64,000 nucleotides of DNA from Perilla frutescens (GCA_026008535.1 BRKX01000001.1:71064317-71128316); one strand, 5' to 3'; counted from the first letter of the stretch, positions 10,779-22,832 are shown. Numbers and translations: made by a program. Notes: generated by a model from the sequence alone, not told the origin.

Positions 10779-12096
10779 ATGTCTAAGAAACACCAACAAT
10801 TTTCATGGCGCAAAGCGCGCGAAGAAGAACTAGGTTTTACTGTCAACGTGTCTTCAATTGAACGAGGAGAAGATAGTCGATCTGCTACTGCGTGAAGACT
10901 TCTGACAAATGAGGACGTGGAATCACCATTGATGGATCTGCGAGGTTACAAAAATCCACATAATGGCCCGCATAGAGGATATACTCGAAATGAGGTAACT
11001 GTTAATCGCTTTCAAGCTAATGATGAACTCTATATTGCACCAAGCGAGCACTCTGAGATGTTTTTAACTACCGATTTATTTGATGGTGGTAATTTTCATA
11101 ACTGGTGTCGATCGGTTAAGAGAGGATTATTGTCTCAAAATAAATTGAAATTGATTGATGGATCTTTGGTTGCACCATGTAAAGACTCACTCAGTTAACT
11201 ACATGCAATGGTTAAAAGTCGACTACCTGGTATTCAATTGGATCACAAATTCCCTGGTGAAGGAAATTGCAAGGGGTTTTCAGAATTTGGAGACGTCTAA
11301 GCAATTATGGGATGAGTTGCAGAGGCGCTTTGGAAAGAAAAATGGCCCTCACCTCTACAAACTACACAGAGAAATTGCAACATATTCTCAGGGTAATCAG
11401 TCTGTGATGTTATACTTTAACAACCTGACAGGACTTTGGGATGATTTATCCCTGTTGAAGAACTCTAGAGTTTATAGGTGTGAAGCTCATGAAGATGCTG
11501 AAAGAGACCTAGAGGAAGAGCATCTTATGCAATTCCTCATGGGTCTCAATGATTGTTTTGAAGCCATACGGCAACAGATACTCATACTCACACCATTACC
11601 TATCTTGAGCCAGACATATGCCATGGTTCTCCAAGTAGATAAGCATATGAGTGTCACCACACAGTTAGCTGAGGGAGTTGATCACAATGCATTATATAGT
11701 AATCAGAAAACCACTCATAAAAGAGATCAATTCAGAAGGAAATTGAGTAAGGAAGAAAAGTCTAGACTAAGATGTGATCACTGTGGTGGCTCAGGGCATC
11801 TCAAAGCTGATTGTTTTGATCTTGTTGGAGTCCCTGACTGGTATAAATGTTTCAAGGCAGAAAGGGGAAAATGCAGGGCTCACTTTGTATTAGAAAAGGA
11901 AGATGAGAACAGGGCTGAGCCAAACATTTCCAAGAAAGGGGCTGGAGATGATATGACAGATGACAGTTATGCTCATATGAGAAAATTTTTCAAGTCAGAA
12001 TTAGCTAAACACTTAGTTGAATACCTTGGAAAAGGAAATAACACTACCTCAGAAGGAGGATTAAATTTAGCCAACATGGCTGAGATAGACATGTGA
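10779..12096 (+). pseudogene. copia gag, broken
   Basis: ATG at 10779 (MSKKHQQFSW...) runs to a stop near 10893. The frame resumes at 10917 (LTTDLFDGGNFHNWCRSVK, typical copia gag N-terminus), and a frameshift near 11195 moves it to the frame ending at 12096. The second part contains the gag core (LWDELQRRFGKKNGPHLYKL) and a CCHC zinc knuckle CDHCGGSGHLKADC that is intact. The product would package element RNA; one stop and one shift make it non-functional. Confidence 0.9.
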
Positions 12097-15000
12097 GAGG
12101 CACTAATTGACTTGACATGCCACTATGCCTTTGGTGTTTCCACAGATATACAGAAAAATGAATGGATCATAGACTCTGAGGCCAGCAATCATATGTGCTG
12201 CCACATAGGTCTATTGTCCAATTTGAAGAGACTTAAGAGTCCTTTGTAGATATTTCTTCCAGATGGGAATAAGTTATGGGCTTTCCTTGCAGGGAGTGCA
12301 CATTTAAACTCAGAGGTTTTACTCACTAATGTCTTGTTTGCTTCTGATTTCACTCACAACTTACTCTCTGTTGGATAGCTTACCAAAGCCATTGATGGAC
12401 AACTCCATTTCTTAGCTTCTCATTGCCTTATTCAGAAAAGGCATTCTAACAAGATACTTGGTATTGGGAAAATGAAAGGGTCTTTATACATATTTCCACA
12501 GAATACTATACCACCACTGGTTAGTGTTAATGCAGTACAAGAGTATTCTAGTTTGCAGGAGTTACATAAACTGTTGGGTCATCCTTCTGCTACCACTATG
12601 CAACATCTAGAGTGTTGCAAGAGAAAATATGCTTAGACTGATTTTAATGCACTGCGCTCTTGTGATGTATGTCACAGAGCTAAACAGCAGCGCAGACCTT
12701 TCCCTTTGCTTCATAGAAGAAGCTTGGTATTTTTTAGCTTAATTCACCTGGATGTTTGGGGTCCATGTAATCAGGAGAATATTACTAGGACACTCTATTT
12801 TCTCACAGTAGTTGAAGGCAGTTCTAGAGCCACATAGACTTTCTTGCTCAAGGCTAAATCACAGGTGTGGAAGGTAGTCCATAGTTTTATTGCTATGGTT
12901 CATAATTAGTTTCAGAGATCCATACACACTGTTAGGACAGACAATGGTAGTGAGTTTGTGAACTCACAATTTCATCAACTCTTATAGGAGCATGGTATTA
13001 TACATCAAAGATCTTGCCCCTACTCTCCACAACAGAATGGGATTATGGAGAGGAAGCAAAAACATCTCCTGGAGGTTGCTAGAGCACTCATGTTTCACAG
13101 CAAACTGCCAGCTCAGTTCTGGCCCTACTCTATATTACATGCCACTTGGCTCATCAACATGATGCTCTCTGCAATGCTGCATTGGTCATCTCCATATCAG
13201 CTGTTATACCACAAGGAACCTGAGTTTGCTACACTTTACCCTTTTGGGTGTCAGGTATATAGATCTAACCTTTCCCCTTCTAAAACCAAATTCACTGATA
13301 GAAGTTTTCAATGTATCTTTCTTGGTTTTTCCCCTTCCCATAAAGGGTATCTTTTATATGATTTACTCAGAAAATAAGTGTGTGTTGGTAGGGATGTTGA
13401 ATTCTTTCCTGCCATATTTCCTCTTCAAAATGATCAATTACCCTCATTTCCTTTCAACTCTTTATTAGATACTCCTATTACCACAAATATTACCACTTCA
13501 ACCCCACCAGTTGAACCTACACCTGATCTAAATCTAAACCAAAAACCAATCAAAAATGATGACATACAGTCTTCTTCTGATTTAACAGAAGAGCAGTCAA
13601 TTCTTGATTTTGATAACACAATTGAAGAAAACCTAGATACAGGCACAGAAGTGCTGAGAAGAAGTAAAAGAGTGTGCAAACCACCCTCATATCTCAATGA
13701 TTATGTCTGTAATCATACAAAATAGAATTTGTGTTTGGAGTATTCAAATAGCAACACTCCACCAACATTTCCATACAAAGTGTCTCCATCACTTACACCC
13801 ACTTATGCTGTATTTTTAATGAATGTACAGTCACTAAAGGAGCCTGCAAATTATGGAGAGGCCTGTAAACATGCAGAATGGGTTGAGGCAATGGAGAAAG
13901 AGCTTCATGCACTTGAAGAAAATCAGACTTGGAAGCTTGTTCCACTACCAGCTGGAAAACATGCCATAGGGTCTCAGTGGGTCTACAAGGTAAAACTAAA
14001 ATCAGATGGGACAGTTAAGAGGTTTAAAGCAAGGTTAGTAGCTAAAGGATATAACTAAGAGTTTGGGATAGACTATCAAGAAGTCTTCTTACCAGTGGCT
14101 AAGCTAGTAATAGTCAGAATGTTCTTTGCTATAACAACACAATTTTCTTGGTTCATGTACCAGATTGCCATAAATAATGCCTTCCTTCATGGGAGTTTGT
14201 CTGATGAGATTTACATGAAATTACCACAGGGATACAACAAAGGCAAGGTAGGAGATATTTGCAGATTGGTAAAGAGCTTGTATGGTTTGAAACAAGCTTC
14301 TAGAGAATGGAACAATGAATTCTGTAAGCATCTTTTCTCACTTGGATTTCATCAATCTGAAAATGATGATTGCATGTTTACTCGTGGTGTTGGGAAGGAT
14401 TTTATTGCTATACTTGTTTATGTGGATGACATATTGCTTATGGGACCAACACTTGATATTATATCTGAATTTAAAGCTTCTCTGCATAATGCTTTCACTA
14501 TTAAAGACCTAGGAGAAGCAAGATATTTTTTGGGAATGGAGATAGCTAGATCAACCTCAGGCACTTACCTCTGTCAAAGAAAATATGTGTTGGATTTGTT
14601 AAGCACAATAGGTATGCTTGGGAGTAAATCTGTAGCTACACCTTTGCCCACAGGTTTAACTTTGTCTCAGTCTGGAGAATTACTGTCTCAACAAGATTCT
14701 TGCAGGAAGATTGTTGGAAAATTGTTGTATCTAAACCTCACAAGGCCAGATATTTCTTATGCAGTACAACAATTAAGTCAATTTGTAAACAAACCAACTA
14801 AACTGCACTGGGATGCTGCCATGCATGTACTAAGATATCTTAAAGGAACTCCATCCCTTGGCTTGCACTATACAGTGTCGTCTTCTTTTGATTTTTATGC
14901 TCACTATGATGCAGACTGGGGGTCTTGCAATGACACAAAAAAATCACTCACTGGATATTGTATTGCTTTAGGCAATTGCTTAGTTTCTTGCGCTGCAAAA

Positions 15001-15470
15001 AGCAAGCTACTGTTTCACTTTCTACAGCCGAAGTTGAGTATAGAAGTCTAAGTTTTACAATTAGAGAACTGCTATGGATATCTTATATGCTGCATGACTT
15101 CATGATTCCATTTTCTCTTCCTATCAAGGTGCATTGTGACAACAAGGCTGCCATACAGATTACACAAAATCAGGTGTATCATGAAAGAACAAAACATTTA
15201 GATCTTGATTGTCACTTTGCAAGATTACAATTCAGAAATGGTTTCATTCTGCCTATACATGTTTCAACTACCTATCAATTGACAGATTTATTTACAAAAT
15301 CACTTGCTGGGCCGCGGTTTAGGTTCTTACTGTCCAGACTCCAACTTGGTGATCTACACCAGGTTGAGTCTGAGGGGGATGTTGAATTCCCAAGCTTATG
15401 CCAAGACAGCAAGCTAGCAGAAGCAAGAGGAATCCATGCACAGAAGGTTCATGCGGTTCAGTTGAGATAA
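12097..15470 (+). pseudogene. copia pol (protease-integrase-RT-RNase H), broken
   Basis: Protease (WIIDSEASNHMCC, with DSGA changed to DSEA) starts near 12163. GAG-pre-integrase is at about 12540-12700 (HKLLGHPSATT, CDVCHRAKQQRRPF). The integrase core follows (LDVWGP; TDNGSEFVNSQFHQL; SPQQNGIMERK). RT is at about 13850-14450 (WKLVPLPAGKHAIGSQWVYK; ILVYVDDILLMG with intact YVDD) and RNase H at about 14890-15330 (DADWGS; STAEVEYRSL; KHLDLDCHFARLQF). TAG stops interrupt it at about 12247, 12376, 12634, 12835, 12907 and 12985, with further stops near 13375, 13722 and 14056. A frameshift near 15000 splits RNase H. Confidence 0.93.
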
Positions 15471-15726
15471 ATCCCCATGCAGACGTGGCAAGCTTTGAGT
15501 GAAGGTTGGAGGGACCACATGCACACAAGAAGATCCACACCGTTGATAGGGAATTCACACGGATCAAGCTTAATGACCATGGATTGCAATTGCTTGATTA
15601 GCACTCTTTCCATACACTATAAATAAGAGAAAGCACTCTTTTGTAAACTGATTTTCCAATTAATAAAATTTACAGATTTCTGGTATATGCTTCTATGATT
15701 TTATGTGTAGATTTACACTTTGAACA
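15380..15726 (+). repeat. 3' LTR of the complete copia element
   Basis: 347 bp with the same ends as the 5' LTR, directly after the polypurine tract TGAGGGGGA (15371-15379) and followed by the target duplication TTTGG (15727-15731). Confidence 0.95.
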
Positions 15727-15731
15727 TTTGG

Positions 15732-15984
15732 AGATTGATCAAGAAATCGAGTCATGTATAGCGCTGTTTCTGTTTAGTTACTAGTTCCATTTAACCTCCC
15801 ATTCTTGGTGAAATTAATACTACATTTTTTTTTGCTATCTTTTTTTTTTTCTGTAATAACTCCGATAGAAATAAAGGCATTATTTTTATCTTGAATTCCA
15901 AGCTAAAAAATCAACTGCTTTAATTTGAAGTTATGTTGTTCATATCGATTCAAAGTCAAATGTATTTTGCCATTTATTATTTAT
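15732..15984 (+). pseudogene. 3'-UTR and downstream relic of the TZF-B-like gene
   Basis: TCAAGAAATCGAGTCATGTA, TTTCTGTTTAGTTACTAG and CATATCGATTCAAAGTCAAA are shared, in order, with the region downstream of TZF-B (27208-27810). This is the right-hand continuation of the relic interrupted by the copia element. Homology stops near 15984, where sequence unique to this copy begins. Confidence 0.7.
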
Positions 15985-16168
15985 ACATTAATTACAAATA
16001 TGTAAAAGAAGAAAAAGTTATGTGAGCTCCGAGTTATATCCGTTTTGATTCATTCTTTAAGAATAGAGACTGCAAAGAATGATTGCTGCTTTGTTCAATA
16101 ATTTGATGTTTAGTATTATCAAATATGTACTACGTGCCGATCGCGAGTAAAAAATTAAACAAAATACT

Positions 16169-17124
16169 GGACAATTGACAACTTGCACTCCACAATTACA
16201 CTTGATTTGCACCATGCACCCTAAAATGAAAACTTTGGCATTTTGCATTATCGAAATAAGTATTTATTTGCAAATTGCACCCCGATCAAATTTAATGAAT
16301 TATCTTAGTGATTGATCTAATTATAACAGGGGCAATTTAGTTATTTTAACTCATTTTCATTAGTATTTCTTATTGTATAATTAAGTTTTTGTTCGACAAC
16401 ATATATTATTTAATATTTTTAATATAACTTTATTTTATTATCATAAAAAATAATTCATTAATTCAGAATAATACAAAGTATCGTATCTTTTCAAAATCAT
16501 AATTATACAAAATTATACATAGCATAAAATTTTTTAAAATATTATTTTATAAATAAAAAAGTAATTACTTACTTGCTACATAAATATTAATTATTAGATT
16601 TTAGCTTTCATTGGAAACATTCAATTACAAGATAATATAATAGCAATTTTATTATAATATATTAAGATATATAGTTTTTTTTGGAAAATAACGTATCTTT
16701 TCAAAAGCATTATCTACATTAATTAAAAATATAATATAATATTTCGTTGAAGTATTTGTAAATCAAATAATTAACATATAAAGGTAATATATGCTACTGA
16801 AGGGAAAATAAATAATTAAGTTATATTTAATTGTTAGGGAAAAAATAAATAGATAAATAAATAGAAACTAAAAGTAATCGCCGTCAATCCGATTAATGCT
16901 ATTATCATAATATATTAATACTAACAGATATGAGTTAAAATTATGAAAATTCCCCTTCGATAATTGAAGCAGTCAACATTTGAAGTATCATAGTTCATTA
17001 AATTTGATTGGGGTGCAACTTACAAAGACACTCATATTTCAAGAGTGCGAAATGCCAAAAATTTCATTTTATGGTGCATAGTGCAAATCAAGAATAATTT
17101 GAAGATGTAAGTTGCAAATCACCC
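16169..17124. mobile_element. Mutator-type MITE with long TIRs
   Basis: 956 bp without coding capacity. The left ~125 bp and the right ~130 bp are inverted copies: GATTTGCACCATGCACC on the left pairs with GGTGCATAGTGCAAATC on the right, and the GCACCCCGATCAAATTTAAT block also pairs. It is flanked by an exact 9-bp direct repeat CAAAATACT (16160-16168 and 17125-17133). A 9-bp duplication plus long TIRs indicates a non-autonomous Mutator-like element. It lies inside a 1.2-kb stretch (15985-17187) that is missing from the paralogous site near 27815. Confidence 0.75.
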
Positions 17125-17515
17125 CAAAATACTCTCTTCGTCTAAATATTAGTCTTCTATTTCTATTTTTATTTTTATTTTTATTTTGGCCGCACGAGCA
17201 TATTTATGCGGTATATACATTTACATTGAATAGTCTCTTAAAAAATTACCTCTTATTTTAGTGATCAAAATCAATATTTTAATTATACGTTTTAATTGAG
17301 ATATTTTAGGAATGCGTTAATTCATAAGTTGAAAAGAATAATTCTTGATGGAAAAAAAAATGGTGCGAGGAGAATCTATTTCAGAAAAGATATAATTGAT
17401 TTATTTATTTTTAGAAGAGAAGATAAATTGTATTATTAATGCTTAGATGTTTCCTTTATTTTTTTTAAAGGCACAGCGATTTTATAAATTTTTACTCTTA
17501 TAAATAAGTAACAGC

Positions 17516-17600
17516 AAACGGCGCCGTTTAATTAGGTGAAAGATGGAAAGTTAGTTGCTGAGCTGGCACTAGTTAGTTATAATGGCGGGAATTGGGTGTG
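17516..17600 (+). promoter_or_regulatory. Conserved promoter block of TZF-A with 14-bp palindrome
   Basis: AAACGGCGCCGTTT (17516-17529) is a perfect palindrome. It is followed by a block including GGAAAGTTAGTTGCTGAGCT and TTATAATGG. The same block stands upstream of TZF-B (25814) and TZF-C (28163), and lies about 140 bp upstream of the TATA box CCTATAAATATATC (17661-17674). It is a strong candidate cis-element by phylogenetic footprinting among paralogues; the binding factor is unknown. Confidence 0.6.
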
Positions 17601-17683
17601 TAATTTCAGTTTTGCAGAGTGATCGAGGAACTCATCTCCTACTACAAATTCTTCTTCTTTCCTATAAATATATCTCCTTCACT

Positions 17684-17693
<10 letters not shown>

Positions 17694-17724
<31 letters not shown>
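17694..17724 (+). repeat. (CT)n tract in the TZF-A core promoter/leader
   Basis: About 15 CT dinucleotides directly downstream of the TATA box. Equivalent tracts lie in TZF-B (25953-25986) and TZF-C (28341-28370), at the same place relative to the leader. Such GA/CT tracts are common around plant transcription starts. Confidence 0.8.
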
Positions 17725-17727
<3 letters not shown>

Positions 17728-17850
17728 GAAACCCTTCCATCTTTTCATTCCATACAAACATATTTACGTATATCCAAGAATAAAGCTTCTGCTGTTGCCT
17801 GGTGGGCCGTGAGCTACGATCCCCACATTCTTTCTTTTTCTTATTAAACG

Positions 17851-18354
17851 GTATGGAGATCTTTCCTCTTTTCAATTGTTTTGATTTAGGGTTCATATTT
17901 TGTCTTGAAAATGTAAAATTTATATATATATTTTTTTCGGGTCTGAAATTATATATATGTTGTACGCATGCATGCGCAGTCATTCTTTTTCTTATGTTCT
18001 TGAAATTAATTTGACAGTATCTCTAGTTATTGAAATAATTATATTTTTTGTATAAGCATGGCGTTGATTTCTTTCATTCAGTGTACATGTATGTGTGTGT
18101 TTTCTTGATTGGCGGTTTGGGAATTGAAGAAGTGGATTTCTCTTTCAGTTTGAGATAATATATAGATACTGTTGTTACAGTCTGATTAATCAAGTTAAAT
18201 ATTCTTTGGCTGAAAAATATATATACCTAGCTCTATGACTCTATCTTGAATGTATATGTGTTTGATGCTTTTTCTTGATCAATATATCTCCGTCTTTGAT
18301 GATCCTAGCTAAATTCCTAATATAACAGTTTAATTAATTCCCTTTATTTTCCAG
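17851..18354 (+). other. 5'-UTR intron of TZF-A
   Basis: Donor ACG|GTATGG at 17851 and acceptor TTTTCCAG ending 18354. The donor region (TTCTTATTAAACGGTATGGAG) is almost identical to that of TZF-C (28490-28510), and TZF-B has an intron in the same place (26173-26416). The leader is therefore spliced in all three paralogues. Confidence 0.6.
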
Positions 18355-18442
18355 CTTGATTTCGATCAATCCATATACATATCAACATACATATAGTGGA
18401 TCTGTTTTTTTCCTCAGAAGCTAATCAAGTTGGTATAAAACA

Positions 18443-18952
18443 ATGGATGATCACACCTCGGATAACTTCAGAATGTTCCTGTATAAGGTGCAACGGTGCT
18501 CTCTTCGTGTGGGTTGGCACGCTTGGCACGAGTGCCCCTACCAACACCGGGGTGAGATCAGGGCTCGAAGAAGGGATCCACTGCTGCATTACTACATGAA
18601 CAGCCACTGTCCGGATGTGAAGAAGAGTGGTTCCTGTCCACGTAGGGATGGCTGTTGGCATGCTCATAACACCTTCGAGTTCGGGCTTCACCCTTGTTAT
18701 TACAGGACTGAGAAATGCAAATATGGTGCAGACTGCAATAGAAGAGTTTGTTTCTTTGCTCACACAAATGAAGAGCTTCGATATCGGCCATTAGCTGTCG
18801 ACAGCTATCTCAGGCATCATGGGAGAAGGCTTCCCGCCATGGCTGACGCCGACTATGAGTTTCATCACCGCCTGCAGCAGCTCCTTACTCACCCACAACC
18901 TAATGTCGATGTCTCACGGGCTTTCAACACTTACGTGCACGCTTATTACTAG
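18443..18952 (+). CDS. TZF-A: compact plant tandem CCCH zinc-finger protein (RR-TZF type)
   Basis: 169 residues in one exon. The N-terminus (FRMFLYKVQRC, residues 9-19) and the arginine-rich segment C19..C31PYQH35RGE..ARRRDP are the hallmark of the plant RR-TZF family (AtTZF1-like). Two CCCH fingers follow: C56-X8-C65-X5-C71-X3-H75, then X16, then C92-X5-C98-X4-C103-X3-H107 (VCFFAHTNEELR). Family members bind AU-rich mRNA elements and sit in P-bodies or stress granules, acting in hormone and stress responses. Unlike the larger members there are no ankyrin repeats. The C-terminal tail (RAFNTYVHAYY) is shared only with TZF-C. The ATG at 18443 is the first after the 5'-UTR intron and matches the paralogues. 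Confidence 0.9.
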   Translation: MDDHTSDNFRMFLYKVQRCSLRVGWHAWHECPYQHRGEIRARRRDPLLHYYMNSHCPDVKKSGSCPRRDGCWHAHNTFEFGLHPCYYRTEKCKYGADCNRRVCFFAHTNEELRYRPLAVDSYLRHHGRRLPAMADADYEFHHRLQQLLTHPQPNVDVSRAFNTYVHAYY

Positions 18953-20178
18953 CTCCATTTAATTTTACCTGCAGATTGCTTATCCACATTCTTTGGCACC
19001 AAAAAAAGAATGAGATCGATGAATATATGTTGTCTTTAATTTCCTAGTTTCTTTGCACTTCTTAAACATTTTGATGAATGTTTAATTTGGAAGCCTGCAT
19101 GCACCAAATTAAGTCTTCTTGTTGAATATGTTTGCAGTATATGTTAGTTGGTGTATCCCCACTTGGAAAATATTGGTGAAATTCAGACTCATGATCAAAA
19201 TATCTCCCCACTAGCTAGGCGGTAAATAATTAACTGCTGTTTTCTTTCTCATTTTATATTGGATTAATTATCAAGATGGCATGCAGGGTCAATTTTCTCA
19301 TCAGAACCAAAACACACACACATACATATATATATATATAGATATATATAATTAGTAATGTATTTATGAAAACCGTAATTTTGTTGTTCATTTATGGTGA
19401 ACCAACCAAATAATGTATGTATGTTCTATTATTGATCAACTAATTTTAAATTGTTGTATTGTTTATTGGAAAAAATATATACATATGTGTGTGTGTGTGT
19501 CGGTGGATATTTTAATTTGTGAAGCGATTTAATTATTTAAATATAGAAAATGGAGGTTATATCAAATTCTCTCTAGATATATAGGTTGGTCAAAATTCAA
19601 ATTGAGTCCATGCTACAATTTTATCCATGTTCATTATGTCACAATAAATCTATTGTCACAAATAAATCTATTGTGACACGTAAAAATATCGCATTAGATT
19701 TTTTGTGACAAAAATGCAGCCACTAAGGATTTAGCATGGACTCTATGCAAAATTCAAATACCACATTTAACTATTATAAATCGGTGGCTTCAAAAGGAAA
19801 AACTATTAAAAATTGGTGCAATTAACTGCTGGTTTTTTTAATATTACTTTATAGATATATACTAAAACAATATAAATTACTAGTCAATCTTTGTAACGTT
19901 TTTCATATTTTCCACCAAAAAAATCTACACGAAATACCATCTTTACCCTTCTCAGCCCCGACAAACGGGAGTAATATCGGCATTCTAGTATTCTAATTTC
20001 TTCCCAATTTTATGCTGCTTGCCTTTCAACTTCTCTATAAATATAAATAGTCTGCGTAGACCAGTCAAAAACTGCCACAATTTCCACAGCCCCACGCGTA
20101 TTCATATTCATTTCAGTTTTTTTCAGCCTCAAAAAATCTTATTATTAAAATAAAAAAAAAAACGAGGGGAAAAAAAAT
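18953..20178 (+). other. Intergenic: TZF-A 3' UTR and microprotein promoter region
   Basis: The whole stretch is collinear with 29570-30863 downstream of TZF-C (for example GGAAGCCTGCATGCACCAA and TTTATGGTGAACCAACCAAA). It lacks the Stowaway MITE found in that copy. A (TG)n run ends near 19500. A TATA box (CTATAAATATA, 20035-20045) serves the next gene. No further gene seen. Confidence 0.6.
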
Positions 20179-20382
20179 ATGCTGCAGCTATTCTTCACAG
20201 TGGCGTTCTCGGCGGCGCCGCTCATTCTCTACTTTCCGCCGCTCCGCAGCCTCAACCTGTTCGTGGAGACGGTGACGTTCGTCCTCCGCGATGCCGTCGC
20301 CTACTTCCTCAGCGTTTACCCGCGCCTCCGCGTCGCGATCTCCCGCTTCGTCTCCCCACACATCGCCGCCACCGGAAGATAG
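20179..20382 (+). CDS. 67-residue plant-conserved hydrophobic microprotein (copy 1)
   Basis: ATG 20179 to TAG 20382, single exon. Residues 4-19 (LFFTVAFSAAPLILYF) form one membrane or signal-anchor segment. Then follow PPLRSLNLFVET, a short amphipathic middle and an Arg-rich end (YPRLRVAISRF). I recall small plant proteins starting MLQLFF with PP-x-RSLNLFVE, without an assigned function. The CDS is strongly GC-rich in an AT-rich setting and differs from copy 2 at five residues (19, 34, 41, 56, 65). TATA at 20035 and a 5' leader conserved in all three copies support expression. Subcellular site and role unknown. Confidence 0.75.
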   Translation: MLQLFFTVAFSAAPLILYFPPLRSLNLFVETVTFVLRDAVAYFLSVYPRLRVAISRFVSPHIAATGR

Positions 20383-21065
20383 AAGGTCGATTCTCGGTAG
20401 TTGTTTTATTACTTTCCTTTTTCTTTTCTTTTTTACAGTTTTTGCTGTGAATTGTAATGCATCTCGATTCATGACTTTTTTTATGGCGGAGAGAAGTTTT
20501 CGGTGTGGAATATTTCTTGTACGATGTGCTTCGATGCTTGTACCTTTGACTATAGATACGAATACACTGGAATTTTAGCACAATTAATACTTATTTGTAC
20601 TACAAAATTCAACATCATATAATTTAATTGATCATTTGAAATTTTGCAACTTTAAAGCTTGTTTGTCAAGTGTTTAGATACATCGGTTTAAATCATCACA
20701 CTATGATGATGTGTGAAGCAATTGAAGTCCACTTACAGAAATAACTGAATTTGCATATTGATGAGAAAAGGAAAAATAAATAAATAAATCTGTCATTCTA
20801 CTTCTGAAGAAAACTATCAGGAAAAAAAAATGAATGAATCATGGTCCATCATCACCATCTTCAATCAAGTTACAGTTATCGAAGCATTCTGACAAACTGC
20901 ATATTTTTCATTGTACATGAAAATAAAGAAAAAAAAAACAAAATCATATTTCATTGTAAAATAGTGTTTTATTGCGTATTATATTGCTACTGTTTGTTAG
21001 ATGTATAGTAATAATGTTGGGCATAGAATTGATAATTGATGAAGTGAAATACGAGATAAAAGAAA

Positions 21066-22060
21066 ATGAACATACCAATATTTTCGAGTTGGGGAACCAT
21101 CTTTGAAAGCCACTAGTGGTCCGCAGGTAACTGCAAATAAACGCTCAGATTAGTGTTGAATGTATTTAGGTGGGGGGAAAAATGCATCATCCAGAAAAAC
21201 TTATAGCTTAGCAAATAACTCATAATGCAAAATTTAGTCACGCAGCAATGTCTATTTTCATAACATCTCATGTTTCATTTCATTAGTATATATAGAGATT
21301 ACGTCATCATCAACATACCTGTGATATGGAAATTTCAGAGGAAAATTTCAAATGCTCGAAATTTGTGCACCAATGTAGGCAGGGTACGGTGTAGATATAT
21401 GTAGGCATGATTGGATTCTACCACTATTAGCTAATGATCTCCATTTTTTGTGAATCCTAAACACAATTCAATGATCAACCCTAATAAAAGAATGCTTAAT
21501 TTATATGATCAATGGCAAAATATATGTAATTCCATGCAAACTCAAATTAGAACAAGTGGAGTTTAGTTCGATGCTACACCTAATGCAATACGACCATGAA
21601 CCGTACGTATGCATACAATCACACACACATTCACGTGTATTACGCCTAAGCTAATAAAAGATACTCTATCCACATATTATGCGTAAGCTAATAAAAGTTA
21701 GTACTCTGTTAACATATTTTATTAAGCGTAGCATCTACGAGATTGATAGAGTTCTACCTTCGGATATTAAACGGGCCTTCTCCAGGAACCGAAGTCGCCC
21801 TGAATGCAGGTGGAGGTACATTTTACTGGTGCAAGTCTCTGCTTTCTTCAACTTGGGCCTCTAGATTTTGTATCTTTTCCTGCAGTTTTTTTTTCATCAG
21901 GAGAGCACACGCTCGAGAGCGTCTGCGGTATGATAGACAGCGTCTCCTCCGGCTGCGACGGTGCTTCCACCTCTATGGCTCCGGCAGACAACACTAGCGC
22001 GGCGGCGCAGGCGGCGACTGCAGCTGCTATGGAATTGTCTCTGGGGCATTTCATCGAGCA
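21066..22060 (-). pseudogene. Antisense multi-exon gene fragment, unrecognised (copy 1)
   Basis: On the minus strand, ATG at 22054 opens a GC-rich Ala-rich frame (MKCPRDNSIAAAVAACAAAL...) of 68 codons to 21848. Further along are a coiled-coil-like stretch in another frame (EKIQNLEAQVEESRDLH) ending at a possible GTAAAATG donor, and a 55-nt exon-like segment (21130-21076). That segment has a clean TTTGCAG acceptor and GTATGT donor and encodes GPLVAFKDGSPTRKY. No family recognised. It looks like the scattered exons of a decayed gene; the paralogous copy near 31745-32470 is more damaged. Confidence 0.3.
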
Positions 22061-22832
22061 TCTGTTGGAAGTTGCGCCATAGTGAGTTAGTGATAGAGCA
22101 GCACTGTTTTTGGAATTTTTTTTGGTAAACTTGTTTGGATAATTTTATTTTTTGGGGAAAATTGTTTGGAATTTTGTTTTGGGGAAATGGTTTATCCACG
22201 ATTTCTTGGATGCTTCATTCTCAGCCCCAAGTTTTAGTGAACACGTCCAATTTGTTTTTTGCACAATAAGAAAACTTTTTATTCCTCCTATTTTTCAGAA
22301 AATTGCATCATTAATTCAATTTTATTTGTGAATTTGAAAGGTAAATATCATATTTTAGATTATTATTTTTTTTCGAGAAGATATTTTAGATGATTTTTGA
22401 AGTGGAATTAAAGTATAATAACCTTTACAATATTACAAAATGCCCTACTCTTTCAGCCATTCACAAATCTAGCAATGAAATAAATTTAAAATGTTCGAAA
22501 TATGATGTGGCTCGATGGCTAGTTGGGATCTATGTGAAATTTTAGCGTAATGTATTGATGTGGTCCGAGTCATTTTCAATGTCATTTTTTATTTGGGATA
22601 AAATTTAATACATGATTTAAACAAACCATGTCACATTTCATTTCAGACACTATCGAAAATTTACTATGATATTAGATTTGTTAAATATGGTAAAATGTTA
22701 GGCCCTTTTTGTAATTTTCTAAAGATCATCACAATTTTTGTTAATCGTTTTAATTTAATGTCTGCTTAAATATGGTATATACCCATTTAGCATATCTATA
22801 TATTCCTCATAAAATAAGGTCTATATATTTGG

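Larger units (their letters stand above)
10352..15731 (+). mobile_element. Structurally complete Ty1/copia LTR retrotransposon
   Basis: Two 347-bp LTRs (10357-10703 and 15380-15726) flank an internal region with a primer-binding site, gag, protease, integrase, reverse transcriptase and RNase H in copia order. A polypurine tract (TGAGGGGGA, 15371-15379) precedes the 3' LTR. The 5-bp target duplication TTTGG is exact (10352-10356 and 15727-15731). Comparing the LTRs by hand gives about 15 differences, mostly transitions, in 347 positions (about 4%), so the insertion is moderately old. Stops and frameshifts inactivate both gag and pol. It landed in the 3' UTR of the TZF-B-like relic. Confidence 0.96.
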
